A DNA stretch of 5,936 bases from Deltaproteobacteria bacterium (GTDB lineage: Bacteria; Desulfobacterota; DSM-4660; Desulfatiglandales; B25-G16). Of this stretch, positions 1-5,936 are shown piece after piece; position 1 is the stretch's first letter, and every line of letters begins with the position of its first letter. The translations under genes were made by a program, and so were the position numbers. The notes beneath the pieces were generated by a model that was not told where the DNA came from, did no database searches, and saw only the letters and a program-made list of their open reading frames with translations. The stretch covers positions 1 to 5,936 of the forward strand of contig QMLT01000123.1 in the NCBI GenBank assembly GCA_003646875.1, given 5' to 3'.

Positions 1-208
1 CATCCCAGAGTTTCCAGATCCTCATATCATCAAAATTTATTGGCAGAGCAGATGTCGTAAAAATAGTATCGATTACCTCTTTTATAGAGGCAAACCCCGG
101 TGGTTTTCCATGGTCTGATAAACGCCGCATAAAACTATTATTTTTTTTACCCAGCAATACATTGCAAGGCCCTCTCATTAAAGAGGTGGCCGATTTTTTC
201 TTCTCCAT
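1..208 (-). CDS. DUF721 (DciA-like) protein, N-terminal part, cut by window edge
   Basis: The reading frame opens with ATG at 208 and is still open at base 1, giving 69 visible residues. A good Shine-Dalgarno (AAGGA, 220-216) sits 7 nt upstream and supports this start over the internal Met codons at residues 11 and 27. Residues 1-27 are basic and low in recognisable content. From about residue 41 the pattern SIKEVIDTIF, then a short linker, then IWKLWD matches the opening of the DUF721 domain, where a helix is followed by a conserved Trp-containing segment usually read as W-x-x-V-V-G. DUF721 includes DciA, the widespread loader of the replicative helicase DnaB. Many small DUF721 proteins have no tested role, so I give no symbol. 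The gene is divergent from hflK, and the rest of the domain is off window. The call rests on pattern memory of a short fragment. Confidence 0.62.
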   Translation of the reverse strand, partial: MEKKKSATSLMRGPCNVLLGKKNNSFMRRLSDHGKPPGFASIKEVIDTIFTTSALPINFDDMRIWKLWD

Positions 209-316
209 ATTTTTGTCCTTAAGATATTCTTAATAAATATCACCAATTTTATTTCTTGACGCAACTCTTTTTTTCTATTATCATCATTTTTTAATCTATA
301 TAAGAGGTGAAAAATT
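209..316. promoter_or_regulatory. Divergent intergenic region between DUF721 gene and hflK
   Basis: This AT-rich spacer holds the start signals of both divergent genes. On the minus side, nearest the DUF721 start, there are two overlapping inverted repeats: TTAAG-N5-CTTAA (219-233) and GATATT-N7-AATATC (223-241). On the plus side lie the hflK promoter and its Shine-Dalgarno GAGGTG (304-309), 7 nt before the ATG. The near-palindrome TTGACGCAA (256-264) could serve as a -35 element on either strand. No gene is visible here. Confidence 0.6.
256..284 (+). promoter_or_regulatory. Predicted sigma70-type promoter for hflKC
   Basis: A -35 box TTGACG (256-261, five of six consensus bases) is followed by exactly 17 nt and a -10 box TATCAT (279-284, five of six). 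Transcription would begin near 291, giving a leader of about 26 nt with the hflK Shine-Dalgarno inside it. Spacing and placement are those of a housekeeping promoter, so hflKC is probably expressed constitutively at fair strength. This is prediction by motif only. Confidence 0.65.
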
Positions 317-1354
317 ATGCCCTGGGATTGGGACAAATTAGAAAAACAGAAGGCAGGCCGAGGAGGTAATCCTCCCCAGATGGATGAAATCCTTAGTAAA
401 TTTAAGGGATTTAAGGGTAAATTTCCTGGCCTCTGGCTTATAGTTGGAGCAATAATCATCATAATTATCTTATTCTCATCCTTTTATACGATTGGTGTCA
501 ATGAGGTGGGCGTAATACAGAGGTTTGGCAAATACGTCAGAACAACATCTCCGGGACTACATTTCAAACTCCCGCGGGGGATAGAAAAACTAACAAAGGT
601 AAAGGTGAGACTTGTCTACAAGGAGGAATTCGGGCTGAGGACTATAAGGGCGGGTGTCAGGTCTCAGTACGCAAGGTCTACCGAATATCTTAATGAATCC
701 CTTATGCTTACCGGTGATCTCAATGTAGCCGTGGTTCCATGGATAGTGCAATACAGGATCAAGGACCCCTACAAGTATCTCTTCAAGGTCAGGAATGTGA
801 AGTCTACCTTGAGGGATTTAACTGAGTCCACCATGAGAATGATAGTGGGAGATAGAAGCATTAATGAGGTAATCAGTAAAAGGGAAGAAATTGCCGACCA
901 GGCTAAAGTCCTTTTGCAAAAGGAATTAGACGAAGCAGAGACCGGTATAAATGTGGTCACCATTGAGATGAAAAAGACAAATGTCCCTGAGCCAGTCCAG
1001 CCATCCTTTAATGAGGTTAATCAGGCAATTCAAGAAAAGGAGAGGATGATTTACCAGGCCAGGGAGGAATATAATAAGGCCATTCCAGCAGCCAAAGGAA
1101 ATGCAGAAAAGACTATCAAGGCTGCTGAAGGATATGCCCTCGACAGGGTCAACAGGGCCAAAGGTGACGCAGCCAGGTTTCTCTCTTTGTATGCCGAGTA
1201 TTCAAAGGCAAGGGATGTAACCCGGAGACGGATATATCTTGAGACCTTGAAGGATCTTTTTCCGAGATTGGGAAGCAAGTACATCATTGATGCAGATCAA
1301 AAAAATGTACTTCCTTTACTCAATTTAGGGAAGGAAAAGGGGGCTGAGAAATGA
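317..1354 (+). CDS. hflK: HflK, membrane subunit of the FtsH-modulating HflKC complex
   Basis: This 345-residue SPFH/band 7 protein pairs with HflC in a membrane-anchored complex that surrounds and modulates the AAA protease FtsH. The sequence shows a short cytoplasmic head beginning MPWDWDKL, one transmembrane segment at about 38-58, then the band 7 domain opening with YTIGVNEVGVIQRFGKY and SPGLHFKLP. A helical, coiled-coil-prone arm follows at about 225-300, including QAIQEKERMIYQARE and ending in AEYSKARDVTRRRIYLET, which closely parallels the E. coli HflK C-terminal pattern. Compared with E. coli HflK the Gly-rich N-terminal head is shorter, and about 20 extra residues near 103-128 precede the ESLMLTGDLNV segment. 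I recall that extra loop from Desulfobacterota-type HflK. GAGGTG 7 nt upstream supports the start. The stop overlaps the hflC start (ATGA). Confusion with other band 7 proteins is unlikely given the adjacent hflC. Confidence 0.9.
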   Translation: MPWDWDKLEKQKAGRGGNPPQMDEILSKFKGFKGKFPGLWLIVGAIIIIIILFSSFYTIGVNEVGVIQRFGKYVRTTSPGLHFKLPRGIEKLTKVKVRLVYKEEFGLRTIRAGVRSQYARSTEYLNESLMLTGDLNVAVVPWIVQYRIKDPYKYLFKVRNVKSTLRDLTESTMRMIVGDRSINEVISKREEIADQAKVLLQKELDEAETGINVVTIEMKKTNVPEPVQPSFNEVNQAIQEKERMIYQAREEYNKAIPAAKGNAEKTIKAAEGYALDRVNRAKGDAARFLSLYAEYSKARDVTRRRIYLETLKDLFPRLGSKYIIDADQKNVLPLLNLGKEKGAEK

Positions 1355-2295
1355 AATTAAAAGGAATAATCTATACTGTGATCATAATCATTATCCTTTT
1401 CCTCTTGGGTGCAGTCTATGTTGTGGATGAAACTGAGCAGGTGGTTGTCACCCGGTTTGGCGAGGCTATCGGAAAACCAAAAATAAATCCTGGTTTGTAC
1501 TTTAAGCTTCCCATTATTGATACTACAAACTATTTTCCAAAAAACCTTCTTGAATGGGATGGGGATCCCGGGCAGATTCCTACCCTGGATAAGACCTTTA
1601 TATGGGTAGATACCTTTGCAAGATGGAAGATAGTTGATCCCCTCAAGTTTTTTGAGACAGTCAACAATGTGACAGCTGGTCTTGGCAGGCTGGATGATAT
1701 TATAGACCCTGCGGTAAGAAACTTTATTACCTCTTACCCATTGATTGAAACCGTGAGGATGACCAATAGAGAACTGGATACATTTGAAATGGGAATAGAA
1801 AAGGTAAAGGAAACAAGTCCCCTGGGTGAGGTAAAAACAGGGAGGGCTGAAATTACCAGGGGCATCATGAAGCAGGCACAGCCAAAGCTGGCCAAATTCG
1901 GTATAGAGCTGGTAGATGTTAAGATAAAGAGATTAAATTATGTAGAGGAGGTTAGAAAATCGGTCTACGGCAGGATGATTGCAGAGAGAAAGCAGATAGC
2001 GGAAAAGTTCCGATCTGAAGGCAAGGGAGAGGCAAGGAAGATAGAAGGCGACAAAGAAAAGGAGATGAAAAGGATCACATCAGAGGCATATAAAAAGGCC
2101 CAGGAGATAAAGGGGAAGGCAGATGCCGAGGCTACAAAGATTTATGCCCAGGCCTATGGGCGAGATCCTGATTTCTACTCCTTTACTAATACACTCGATA
2201 TCTACAAAGAGACTATGGACAAAGAAAGCACCCTTGTGCTTTCAACAGATTCAGAGTTTTTTAAATATTTGAAAGGTTACATGGGAGAGAAATAA
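1351..2295 (+). CDS. hflC: HflC, partner of HflK in the FtsH-modulating complex
   Basis: This 314-residue SPFH/band 7 protein is the second subunit of the HflKC complex. An N-terminal transmembrane anchor spans about residues 5-24, directly followed by VYVVDETEQVVVTRFGEAIG and NPGLYFKLP, the usual opening of the HflC band 7 domain. FGIELVDVKIKRLNYVEEV and the following VYGRMIAERKQIAEKFRSEG (about 184-223) form the family signature, and a charged Lys/Glu/Ala-rich helix (about 216-270) follows. The end resembles E. coli HflC, with a DPDFYSF segment (272-278) and a terminal SEFFKYLKG segment. The start overlaps the hflK stop by 4 nt (ATGA) and has a GGGGG-type Shine-Dalgarno (1339-1343) 7 nt upstream, so the pair should be translated together in near-equal amounts. 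Length is close to that of the E. coli protein. Confidence 0.9.
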   Translation: MKLKGIIYTVIIIIILFLLGAVYVVDETEQVVVTRFGEAIGKPKINPGLYFKLPIIDTTNYFPKNLLEWDGDPGQIPTLDKTFIWVDTFARWKIVDPLKFFETVNNVTAGLGRLDDIIDPAVRNFITSYPLIETVRMTNRELDTFEMGIEKVKETSPLGEVKTGRAEITRGIMKQAQPKLAKFGIELVDVKIKRLNYVEEVRKSVYGRMIAERKQIAEKFRSEGKGEARKIEGDKEKEMKRITSEAYKKAQEIKGKADAEATKIYAQAYGRDPDFYSFTNTLDIYKETMDKESTLVLSTDSEFFKYLKGYMGEK

Positions 2296-2298
2296 ATT

Positions 2299-2313
2299 TG
2301 GGGCTTCGCCCCA
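2299..2313 (+). terminator. Short GC hairpin just after hflC, possible weak terminator
   Basis: TGGGGC and GCCCCA pair as a perfect 6-bp stem around the triloop TTC, four bases after the hflC stop codon. No run of T follows, so this is not a canonical intrinsic terminator. It could instead stabilise the 3' end of the hflKC message or pause transcription, and read-through into the ACT gene is plausible. Confidence 0.35.
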
Positions 2314-2337
2314 GATAGAGCCTGTATGGACTTATGG

Positions 2338-2358
2338 GTTTATGTGAACGACATAAAC
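2338..2358. repeat. Perfect 8-bp inverted repeat between hflC and the ACT gene
   Basis: GTTTATGT (2338-2345) and ACATAAAC (2351-2358) are perfect reverse complements separated by GAACG. The element could be an RNA hairpin or a binding site for a dimeric regulator. It lies about 75 nt before the ACT gene start. A looser pair CTAAGG (2368-2373) and CCTTAG (2390-2395) follows. No role can be assigned from sequence. Confidence 0.5.
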
Positions 2359-2433
2359 AGAACGCCACTAAGGGGCTTATGATTTTCCGCCTTAGAAAGA
2401 TAGAATTTCCAGAACGTTTAATTAGGGCTTAAA

Positions 2434-2919
2434 ATGGTAAGAACAGAGATAGCGCTTTTTTTAAAGAATGTCCCGGGGGAATTAGGAAAACTGACCACAA
2501 CTTTGTCCCAAGCTGGAATTAATATCGATGCACTCACTATTCAAGATGCATCGCAATATGTGCAGGAACTTTTCAGGGCCAGGGGAAAATCCCTTAAAAG
2601 GATTGCCACTGCTGCCAGCTATGGATCAATGAAGAAGGATTCAGCAGAGTTTGCCCTTATCAGGCTCCTGGTGAACCAGACTGACAAGGCAGTTGATCTC
2701 TTAGCAAAGGGGGATTACATCTTTGATGTGAGTCCTGTTATTGCCCTGGTTATTGATAATAAACCTGGTACCCTTGCCAAAATGGCAGAAAAATTTGGCA
2801 GGGAAGGAATAAACATCAATTATGTTTACGGCTCTGCTCTCCAGGGTGAAGAAAAATCCCTTTTTATATTCTCTCCAGAAGATATTGAAGAGGCAGCCAG
2901 GTTATTTCCTGATTCATAA
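2434..2919 (+). CDS. Tandem ACT-domain protein, putative amino-acid-binding regulator
   Basis: This 161-residue protein is made only of ACT-type modules, which bind amino acids and act as allosteric sensors. The first module begins EIALFLKNVPGELGKLTTTL, continues AGINIDALTIQDA, and closes with AEFALIRLLVNQTDKAVDLL (71-90). The second runs from about 102, with VIDNKPGTLAKMAEKF, GININYVYGSA and SLFIFSPEDIEEAARL. Both carry the typical pattern of a Pro-Gly turn before a helix, then GIN(I). In stand-alone tandem ACT proteins of about 140 residues, the IQDA-type strand usually runs almost straight into the FxxLRLLV strand. Here about 30 residues (40-70) intervene. There is no catalytic domain, so a regulatory or ligand-binding role is inferred and the ligand is unknown. 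The Shine-Dalgarno is weak (AGGG, 2424-2427). The gene lies 138 bp after hflC on the same strand and may share its transcript. Confidence 0.8.
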   Translation: MVRTEIALFLKNVPGELGKLTTTLSQAGINIDALTIQDASQYVQELFRARGKSLKRIATAASYGSMKKDSAEFALIRLLVNQTDKAVDLLAKGDYIFDVSPVIALVIDNKPGTLAKMAEKFGREGININYVYGSALQGEEKSLFIFSPEDIEEAARLFPDS

Positions 2920-3057
2920 ATTCTAAGTTCACCGTTCACCGATCATCGTCTTCCGACGGACAACGGACCCGCCCCCCTCGCCTGAAGGCGAAGCCGACCC
3001 GCCTGCAAGCGCCTGAAGCGCAGCTGATGGCGGGCAGGCAACAATCAACGGACAACT
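2920..3057. repeat. Composite repeat element between convergent genes
   Basis: This spacer lies between the ends of the ACT gene and recJ and is more GC-rich than its surroundings. It contains heptamer direct repeats (GTTCACC at 2927-2933 and 2934-2940; ACGGACA at 2956-2962, ACGGACC at 2963-2969, ACGGACA again at 3048-3054). It also holds two diverged units of about 30 nt, from 2966 and 2996, each with GACCCGCC and CGCCTGAAG. Hairpins include TCGCC-TGAA-GGCGA (2978-2991), GCGC-N5-GCGC (3009-3021) and CGTC-TTCC-GACG (2947-2958). CCCGCC (2998-3003) can pair with GGCGGG (3029-3034), or GCCTGC with GCAGGC (3034-3039). No T-run follows any stem on either strand, so it is not a plain terminator. 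It looks like a repetitive extragenic element. Confidence 0.6.
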
Positions 3058-4782
3058 TCAATTAACCCGCATATCAACTATCACCAATTGAATGGACTCT
3101 GTTCCCTGCCATGTATTAATCTCCACATGAAAGAGGATATCCACTAATTTCCCCTCCAGAGGATATAATGCAGCCTTACCAAATGCAATGCAGTCAAAGG
3201 TGGTTCCCTTTTCTTTTATCTTTAGTTTTAAATGACCCTTCCCTACTACTGTAGAGAAGACAATCTTTACAGGGCCAGCCCAGAATATTGGCTGGGGATT
3301 CTTGTAACCAAAGGGCAATAACATCTTTATATCTTTTAATGTCTGGGGATTGATAGATTCGAGCCCCAATTTCCCATCGACCTCTATTTTCGGAGCCATA
3401 TCCTTTATGTCTAATTTTTTGCTGGCAAGTTCCTCGAATCTATCACAAAACTCTTCATAATTTTTCGATGCAAGGGTAACTCCTGCTGCATATTCATGAC
3501 CACCAAATTGTGTTAACAGATCACTAAGATCGGAGAGGGCTTCATAAAGATTAAATCCATCTATACTTCTGCCTGATCCTTTCAGCAAATCTCCTTCAAC
3601 ATTAAATATCAAGGTTGGGCGATAATATTCATCGACAATCTTGGAGGCCACGATACCTACCACTCCACGGTGCCATTGCGGATTGGAGAGCACTATTGTC
3701 CTATTTCTTTCTAAGTTCTCCATTTTATCAATCTTTTCCCTGCACTCTGAAAGAATTCCATTCTGTATTTCCTGCCTCTTAGTGTTAAGGGTGTCCATCT
3801 GAGTGGCAATTGAAAACGCTTCCGCCTCATCATCTGTGGTAAGGAGATGAACCGCTCTTGTTGCCGGTCCTAATCGCCCCATGGCGTTAAGTCGCGGGGC
3901 TAACTTAAAGGCTATGTCATGAGTAGTTATCGCCTGATTATTCTTTATGCCTGACACCCTTAATAACTCCTTGATGCCAGGTTTTTGGGTTTCTGCCAGC
4001 ACAGTAAGGCCGCTTTTTACAAGAATCCTATTTTCTTCTATTAAAGGGACTATGTCGGCAACTGTTCCAATGGCAACAAGGTCAAGATATGACTTCAAAT
4101 CAGGCTCGTTTGTGTCTTGAAAGAAACCTGTATCCCGCAAATTTGATCGCATGGCTATAGCTAAATAGAATGCCAATCCGACCCCGGAAAGCTCTTTAAA
4201 GGGGAAAGAGGAATCAGGCCTCAAAGGATTAATGGTGGGGCAGAGTGGTTTAAAACCTGAAGGAAGTTGATGGTGGTCTGTTACAATGACCTCCATCCCA
4301 AGTTTGTGAGCCAGGGTAATCTCTGAAAAAGAACTGATACCGCAATCAACAGTAATAATAAGCCCTGTATTATCTTTCGCTATCTCTCTCACTGCCTTTT
4401 CATTAAGGCTGTAGCCCTCTTCAAGTCTGTGTGGAATATAAAAGGAAGTTGGTGTTTTTAATCTAATGAAAAAATCATACAGAAGAGATGTAGCGGTTAT
4501 TCCATCTGCATCGTAGTCACCATAAATTGTTATCTTTCTTTTCTTTACAATAAAACTTTTTATCAGCTCAACTGCCCTGTCCATATCCCTGAGAAGGAAT
4601 GGATCATGCAAGGCACCAAGCTTCGGGAAAAGAAATGATTTTGCTGAATCCGTTGATGTTATATTTCTATGTGCCAGAAGGGAGGCAAGCAGTTCAGATA
4701 TCCCCAAATTTCTTGCCAGCCATGATGCAGAGGAGAGATTATCCTCTATGTGCCAGATTTTATCTCTGGTATTATTTAACAC
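3058..4782 (-). CDS. recJ: RecJ, single-strand-specific 5'-3' DNA exonuclease
   Basis: RecJ degrades single-stranded DNA from 5' ends in RecF-pathway recombination, base-excision and mismatch repair, in the cytoplasm. At 574 residues it matches the family length (577 in E. coli). The DHH phosphoesterase core is intact: YGDYDADGITATSLL (D89, D91, D93), ITVDCGIS (D146), VTDHHQLP (D169, H170, H171) and IGTVADIVPL (D243), which are the expected metal ligands. Next come APRLNAMGRLGP (295-306), HRGVVGIVASKIVDEYYRPT (371-390), SGRSIDGFNLYEAL and the DHHA1 motif GGHE (427-430). Residues from about 465 fit the C-terminal OB fold. The start is GTG. An in-frame TAG two codons upstream makes GTG the first possible start, and KIWHIED soon after resembles usual RecJ N-termini. 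The start lies inside the end of the upstream transporter gene, suggesting coupled translation. Confidence 0.95.
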   Translation of the reverse strand: MLNNTRDKIWHIEDNLSSASWLARNLGISELLASLLAHRNITSTDSAKSFLFPKLGALHDPFLLRDMDRAVELIKSFIVKKRKITIYGDYDADGITATSLLYDFFIRLKTPTSFYIPHRLEEGYSLNEKAVREIAKDNTGLIITVDCGISSFSEITLAHKLGMEVIVTDHHQLPSGFKPLCPTINPLRPDSSFPFKELSGVGLAFYLAIAMRSNLRDTGFFQDTNEPDLKSYLDLVAIGTVADIVPLIEENRILVKSGLTVLAETQKPGIKELLRVSGIKNNQAITTHDIAFKLAPRLNAMGRLGPATRAVHLLTTDDEAEAFSIATQMDTLNTKRQEIQNGILSECREKIDKMENLERNRTIVLSNPQWHRGVVGIVASKIVDEYYRPTLIFNVEGDLLKGSGRSIDGFNLYEALSDLSDLLTQFGGHEYAAGVTLASKNYEEFCDRFEELASKKLDIKDMAPKIEVDGKLGLESINPQTLKDIKMLLPFGYKNPQPIFWAGPVKIVFSTVVGKGHLKLKIKEKGTTFDCIAFGKAALYPLEGKLVDILFHVEINTWQGTESIQLVIVDMRVN

Positions 4783-5936
4783 CTGCTATTGCCTGCGCCA
4801 CATTATAACAACAACCGCCCATCTTCTCAAAGGCATTGAGAATATCACTAAAGATCATACCCCTGTCTATCTCACATACTCCATCGAATAATCGATCATG
4901 ATGGCTCAATCTCATTTCCTCGGTCATCTGGTTAATGCTTTCTACCAATTTTACCGCCTCTGGCATTATCTGCTTGTTTCCCTCTTTAATTCCTTCAAAA
5001 ACAAGGGCGAGAAATTTCCTTGCCTCGGAAGATATTTTCTCATAATCTTGAATTGCCTCTTCCGAGAAATAGAGCTTGTCTTCAAGCATTCGCTCAAGTG
5101 CCTCGGCAATGTCTTCTACTTCGTCACCAATCCTCTCAATATTATTGGTCATCCTCATCAATGTGGTTATTTCTTTGGATTCCTCAACAATGATATTCTG
5201 TTGCATAACCTTTACAAGAAAATCTGTGATTTCTTTTTGAAGATTATCCAGCACATCTTCCCGATCCTTCCATTTAGCCAATTTCTTTGAATTTCTTATC
5301 TTTAATGCGCCAACCACCTCATCAAACATTTTCTGAGCCTCGTCTGCCATCCTGATAATCTCCTGCTTGGTCTGCACCAATGCCACTTCAGGAGAATCCA
5401 GGTACCGCCTATCTAAATATTTGATATGATAGATTTCATCAACGCCTTCCTCTTTCCCTCGAGGGGTCAGCCAGATAGCCGCTTTAGCCAGATAAGGAAG
5501 AATAAAGAGGAAGAGAACGGCATTTATTACATTAAAAAGGGTATGGGCATTGGCAATATGCCTGGAAATAAATGGTTTCTCTCCACCAACAATTAGCTCA
5601 GGACGACCAATAGATAGAAAATGAGTAGTTAGATAGGCCACAGCATTTACAAAATAGGGAAAAATACAAATTATAAATATAACACCAAAAACATTAAAGA
5701 GGGTGTGGGCCATTGCTGTCCGCCGGGCATTGATATTGGTGCCTATGCCTGCCAGTTGTGCGGTTACAGTAGTGCCGATATTTTCACCTAAAATCATAGC
5801 CACGCTTCCCGCAAAGCTAAGTAAGCCCTGGCTGGCCAGCGCCATGGTTATACCAACGGTGGCGCTCGAACTCTGCACAGCCGTAGTGAGGGCAGCGCCA
5901 ACAAGGACGCAGAGAAGGATCTCATGAAGGTTTTGG
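4772..5936 (-). CDS. Na/Pi cotransporter family protein with C-terminal PhoU-like domain, N-terminus cut
   Basis: The frame is open through the right edge, so the visible 387 residues are the C-terminal part; roughly 150-230 residues are probably missing. The GTG at 5878 is not the true start, since GAALTTAVQSSSAT reads straight through it. Residues 13-26 hold the QSSSAT motif and 50-56 GENIGTT, which together mark the second inverted repeat of the NptA/PNaS-type sodium-phosphate symporter fold. AHTLFNV occurs twice (76-82 and 130-136), each before a hydrophobic helix. From about 179 to the end is a helical PhoU-like cytosolic domain with NNIERIGDEVEDIAE (264-278), the family's metal-binding pattern. 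The second copy (367-382) reads NAFEKMGGCCYNVAQA and lacks the matching Asp. Phosphate uptake or export coupled to sodium is the likely job, but substrate is not proven. The 3' end overlaps recJ by 11 nt. Confidence 0.88.
   Translation of the reverse strand, partial: QNLHEILLCVLVGAALTTAVQSSSATVGITMALASQGLLSFAGSVAMILGENIGTTVTAQLAGIGTNINARRTAMAHTLFNVFGVIFIICIFPYFVNAVAYLTTHFLSIGRPELIVGGEKPFISRHIANAHTLFNVINAVLFLFILPYLAKAAIWLTPRGKEEGVDEIYHIKYLDRRYLDSPEVALVQTKQEIIRMADEAQKMFDEVVGALKIRNSKKLAKWKDREDVLDNLQKEITDFLVKVMQQNIIVEESKEITTLMRMTNNIERIGDEVEDIAEALERMLEDKLYFSEEAIQDYEKISSEARKFLALVFEGIKEGNKQIMPEAVKLVESINQMTEEMRLSHHDRLFDGVCEIDRGMIFSDILNAFEKMGGCCYNVAQAIAGVK

Noticed and set aside
76..186. Two hairpins with the same arms, CCTCT/AGAGG (76-90 and 171-186)
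   Set aside because: Both lie inside the DUF721 coding region and are explained by codons there. Five-base arms recur by chance.
178..462. Minus-strand open frame of 94 codons across the hflK start
   Set aside because: It overlaps the hflK promoter, ribosome site and transmembrane coding region, has no recognisable domain, and the better-supported DUF721 start lies in another frame.
2326..2432. Two small overlapping open frames (18 codons from 2326; 32 codons from 2334) before the ACT gene, possible leader peptides
   Set aside because: Neither has a convincing ribosome site or a run of one amino acid typical of attenuator leaders, and frames this short arise by chance.
2947..3039. Palindromic block considered as CRISPR repeat or as an intrinsic terminator pair
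   Set aside because: There are only two diverged units, with no unique spacers and no cas genes. No T-run follows the stems on either strand.
4898..5290. Plus-strand open frame of 130 codons
   Set aside because: It lies antisense to the PhoU-like domain. The protein is Phe/Leu/His-rich as expected for the reverse complement of a helical Glu/Lys-rich region, with no ribosome site or domain.
5876..5878. GTG at 5878 as the start of the transporter gene
   Set aside because: The frame continues upstream to the window edge and encodes conserved residues directly before QSSSAT, so this GTG is an internal Val codon.

Overview
The window is ordinary bacterial chromosome with dense coding and short spacers. 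The base composition is moderate. The HflK has an inserted loop that I recall from Desulfobacterota-type (former Deltaproteobacteria) homologues, and the combination of hflK-hflC, a tandem ACT protein, recJ and a PhoU-tailed Na/Pi cotransporter also fits such an anaerobe. That lineage is an inference without database support.

Layout from left to right. A minus-strand gene is cut by the left edge and shows the start of a DUF721/DciA-like protein (1-208). A 108-bp divergent promoter region follows (209-316). The plus strand then carries hflK and hflC, overlapping by 4 bp (317-2295). After a 138-bp spacer rich in inverted repeats comes a small tandem ACT-domain protein (2434-2919). A second 138-bp spacer (2920-3057) lies between convergent genes and is a GC-rich patchwork of short direct and inverted repeats. 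On the minus strand, transcribed leftward, a Na/Pi cotransporter with a C-terminal PhoU-like domain is cut by the right edge (4772-5936). Its 3' end overlaps recJ (3058-4782) by 11 bp.

Functionally, HflK and HflC should form a membrane complex that modulates the FtsH protease. The ACT protein is probably a small amino-acid-responsive regulator and may be read through from hflKC. The cotransporter and recJ appear translationally coupled, although phosphate or sodium transport and single-strand DNA degradation have no obvious functional link. No tRNA, rRNA, CRISPR array, insertion sequence or phage gene was seen.

I did not find a convincing new multi-gene system. The points most worth a second look are the roughly 30-residue insertion in the first ACT domain, the composite repeat between the convergent genes, the inverted-repeat spacer downstream of hflC, and the altered second metal motif in the PhoU-like tail.
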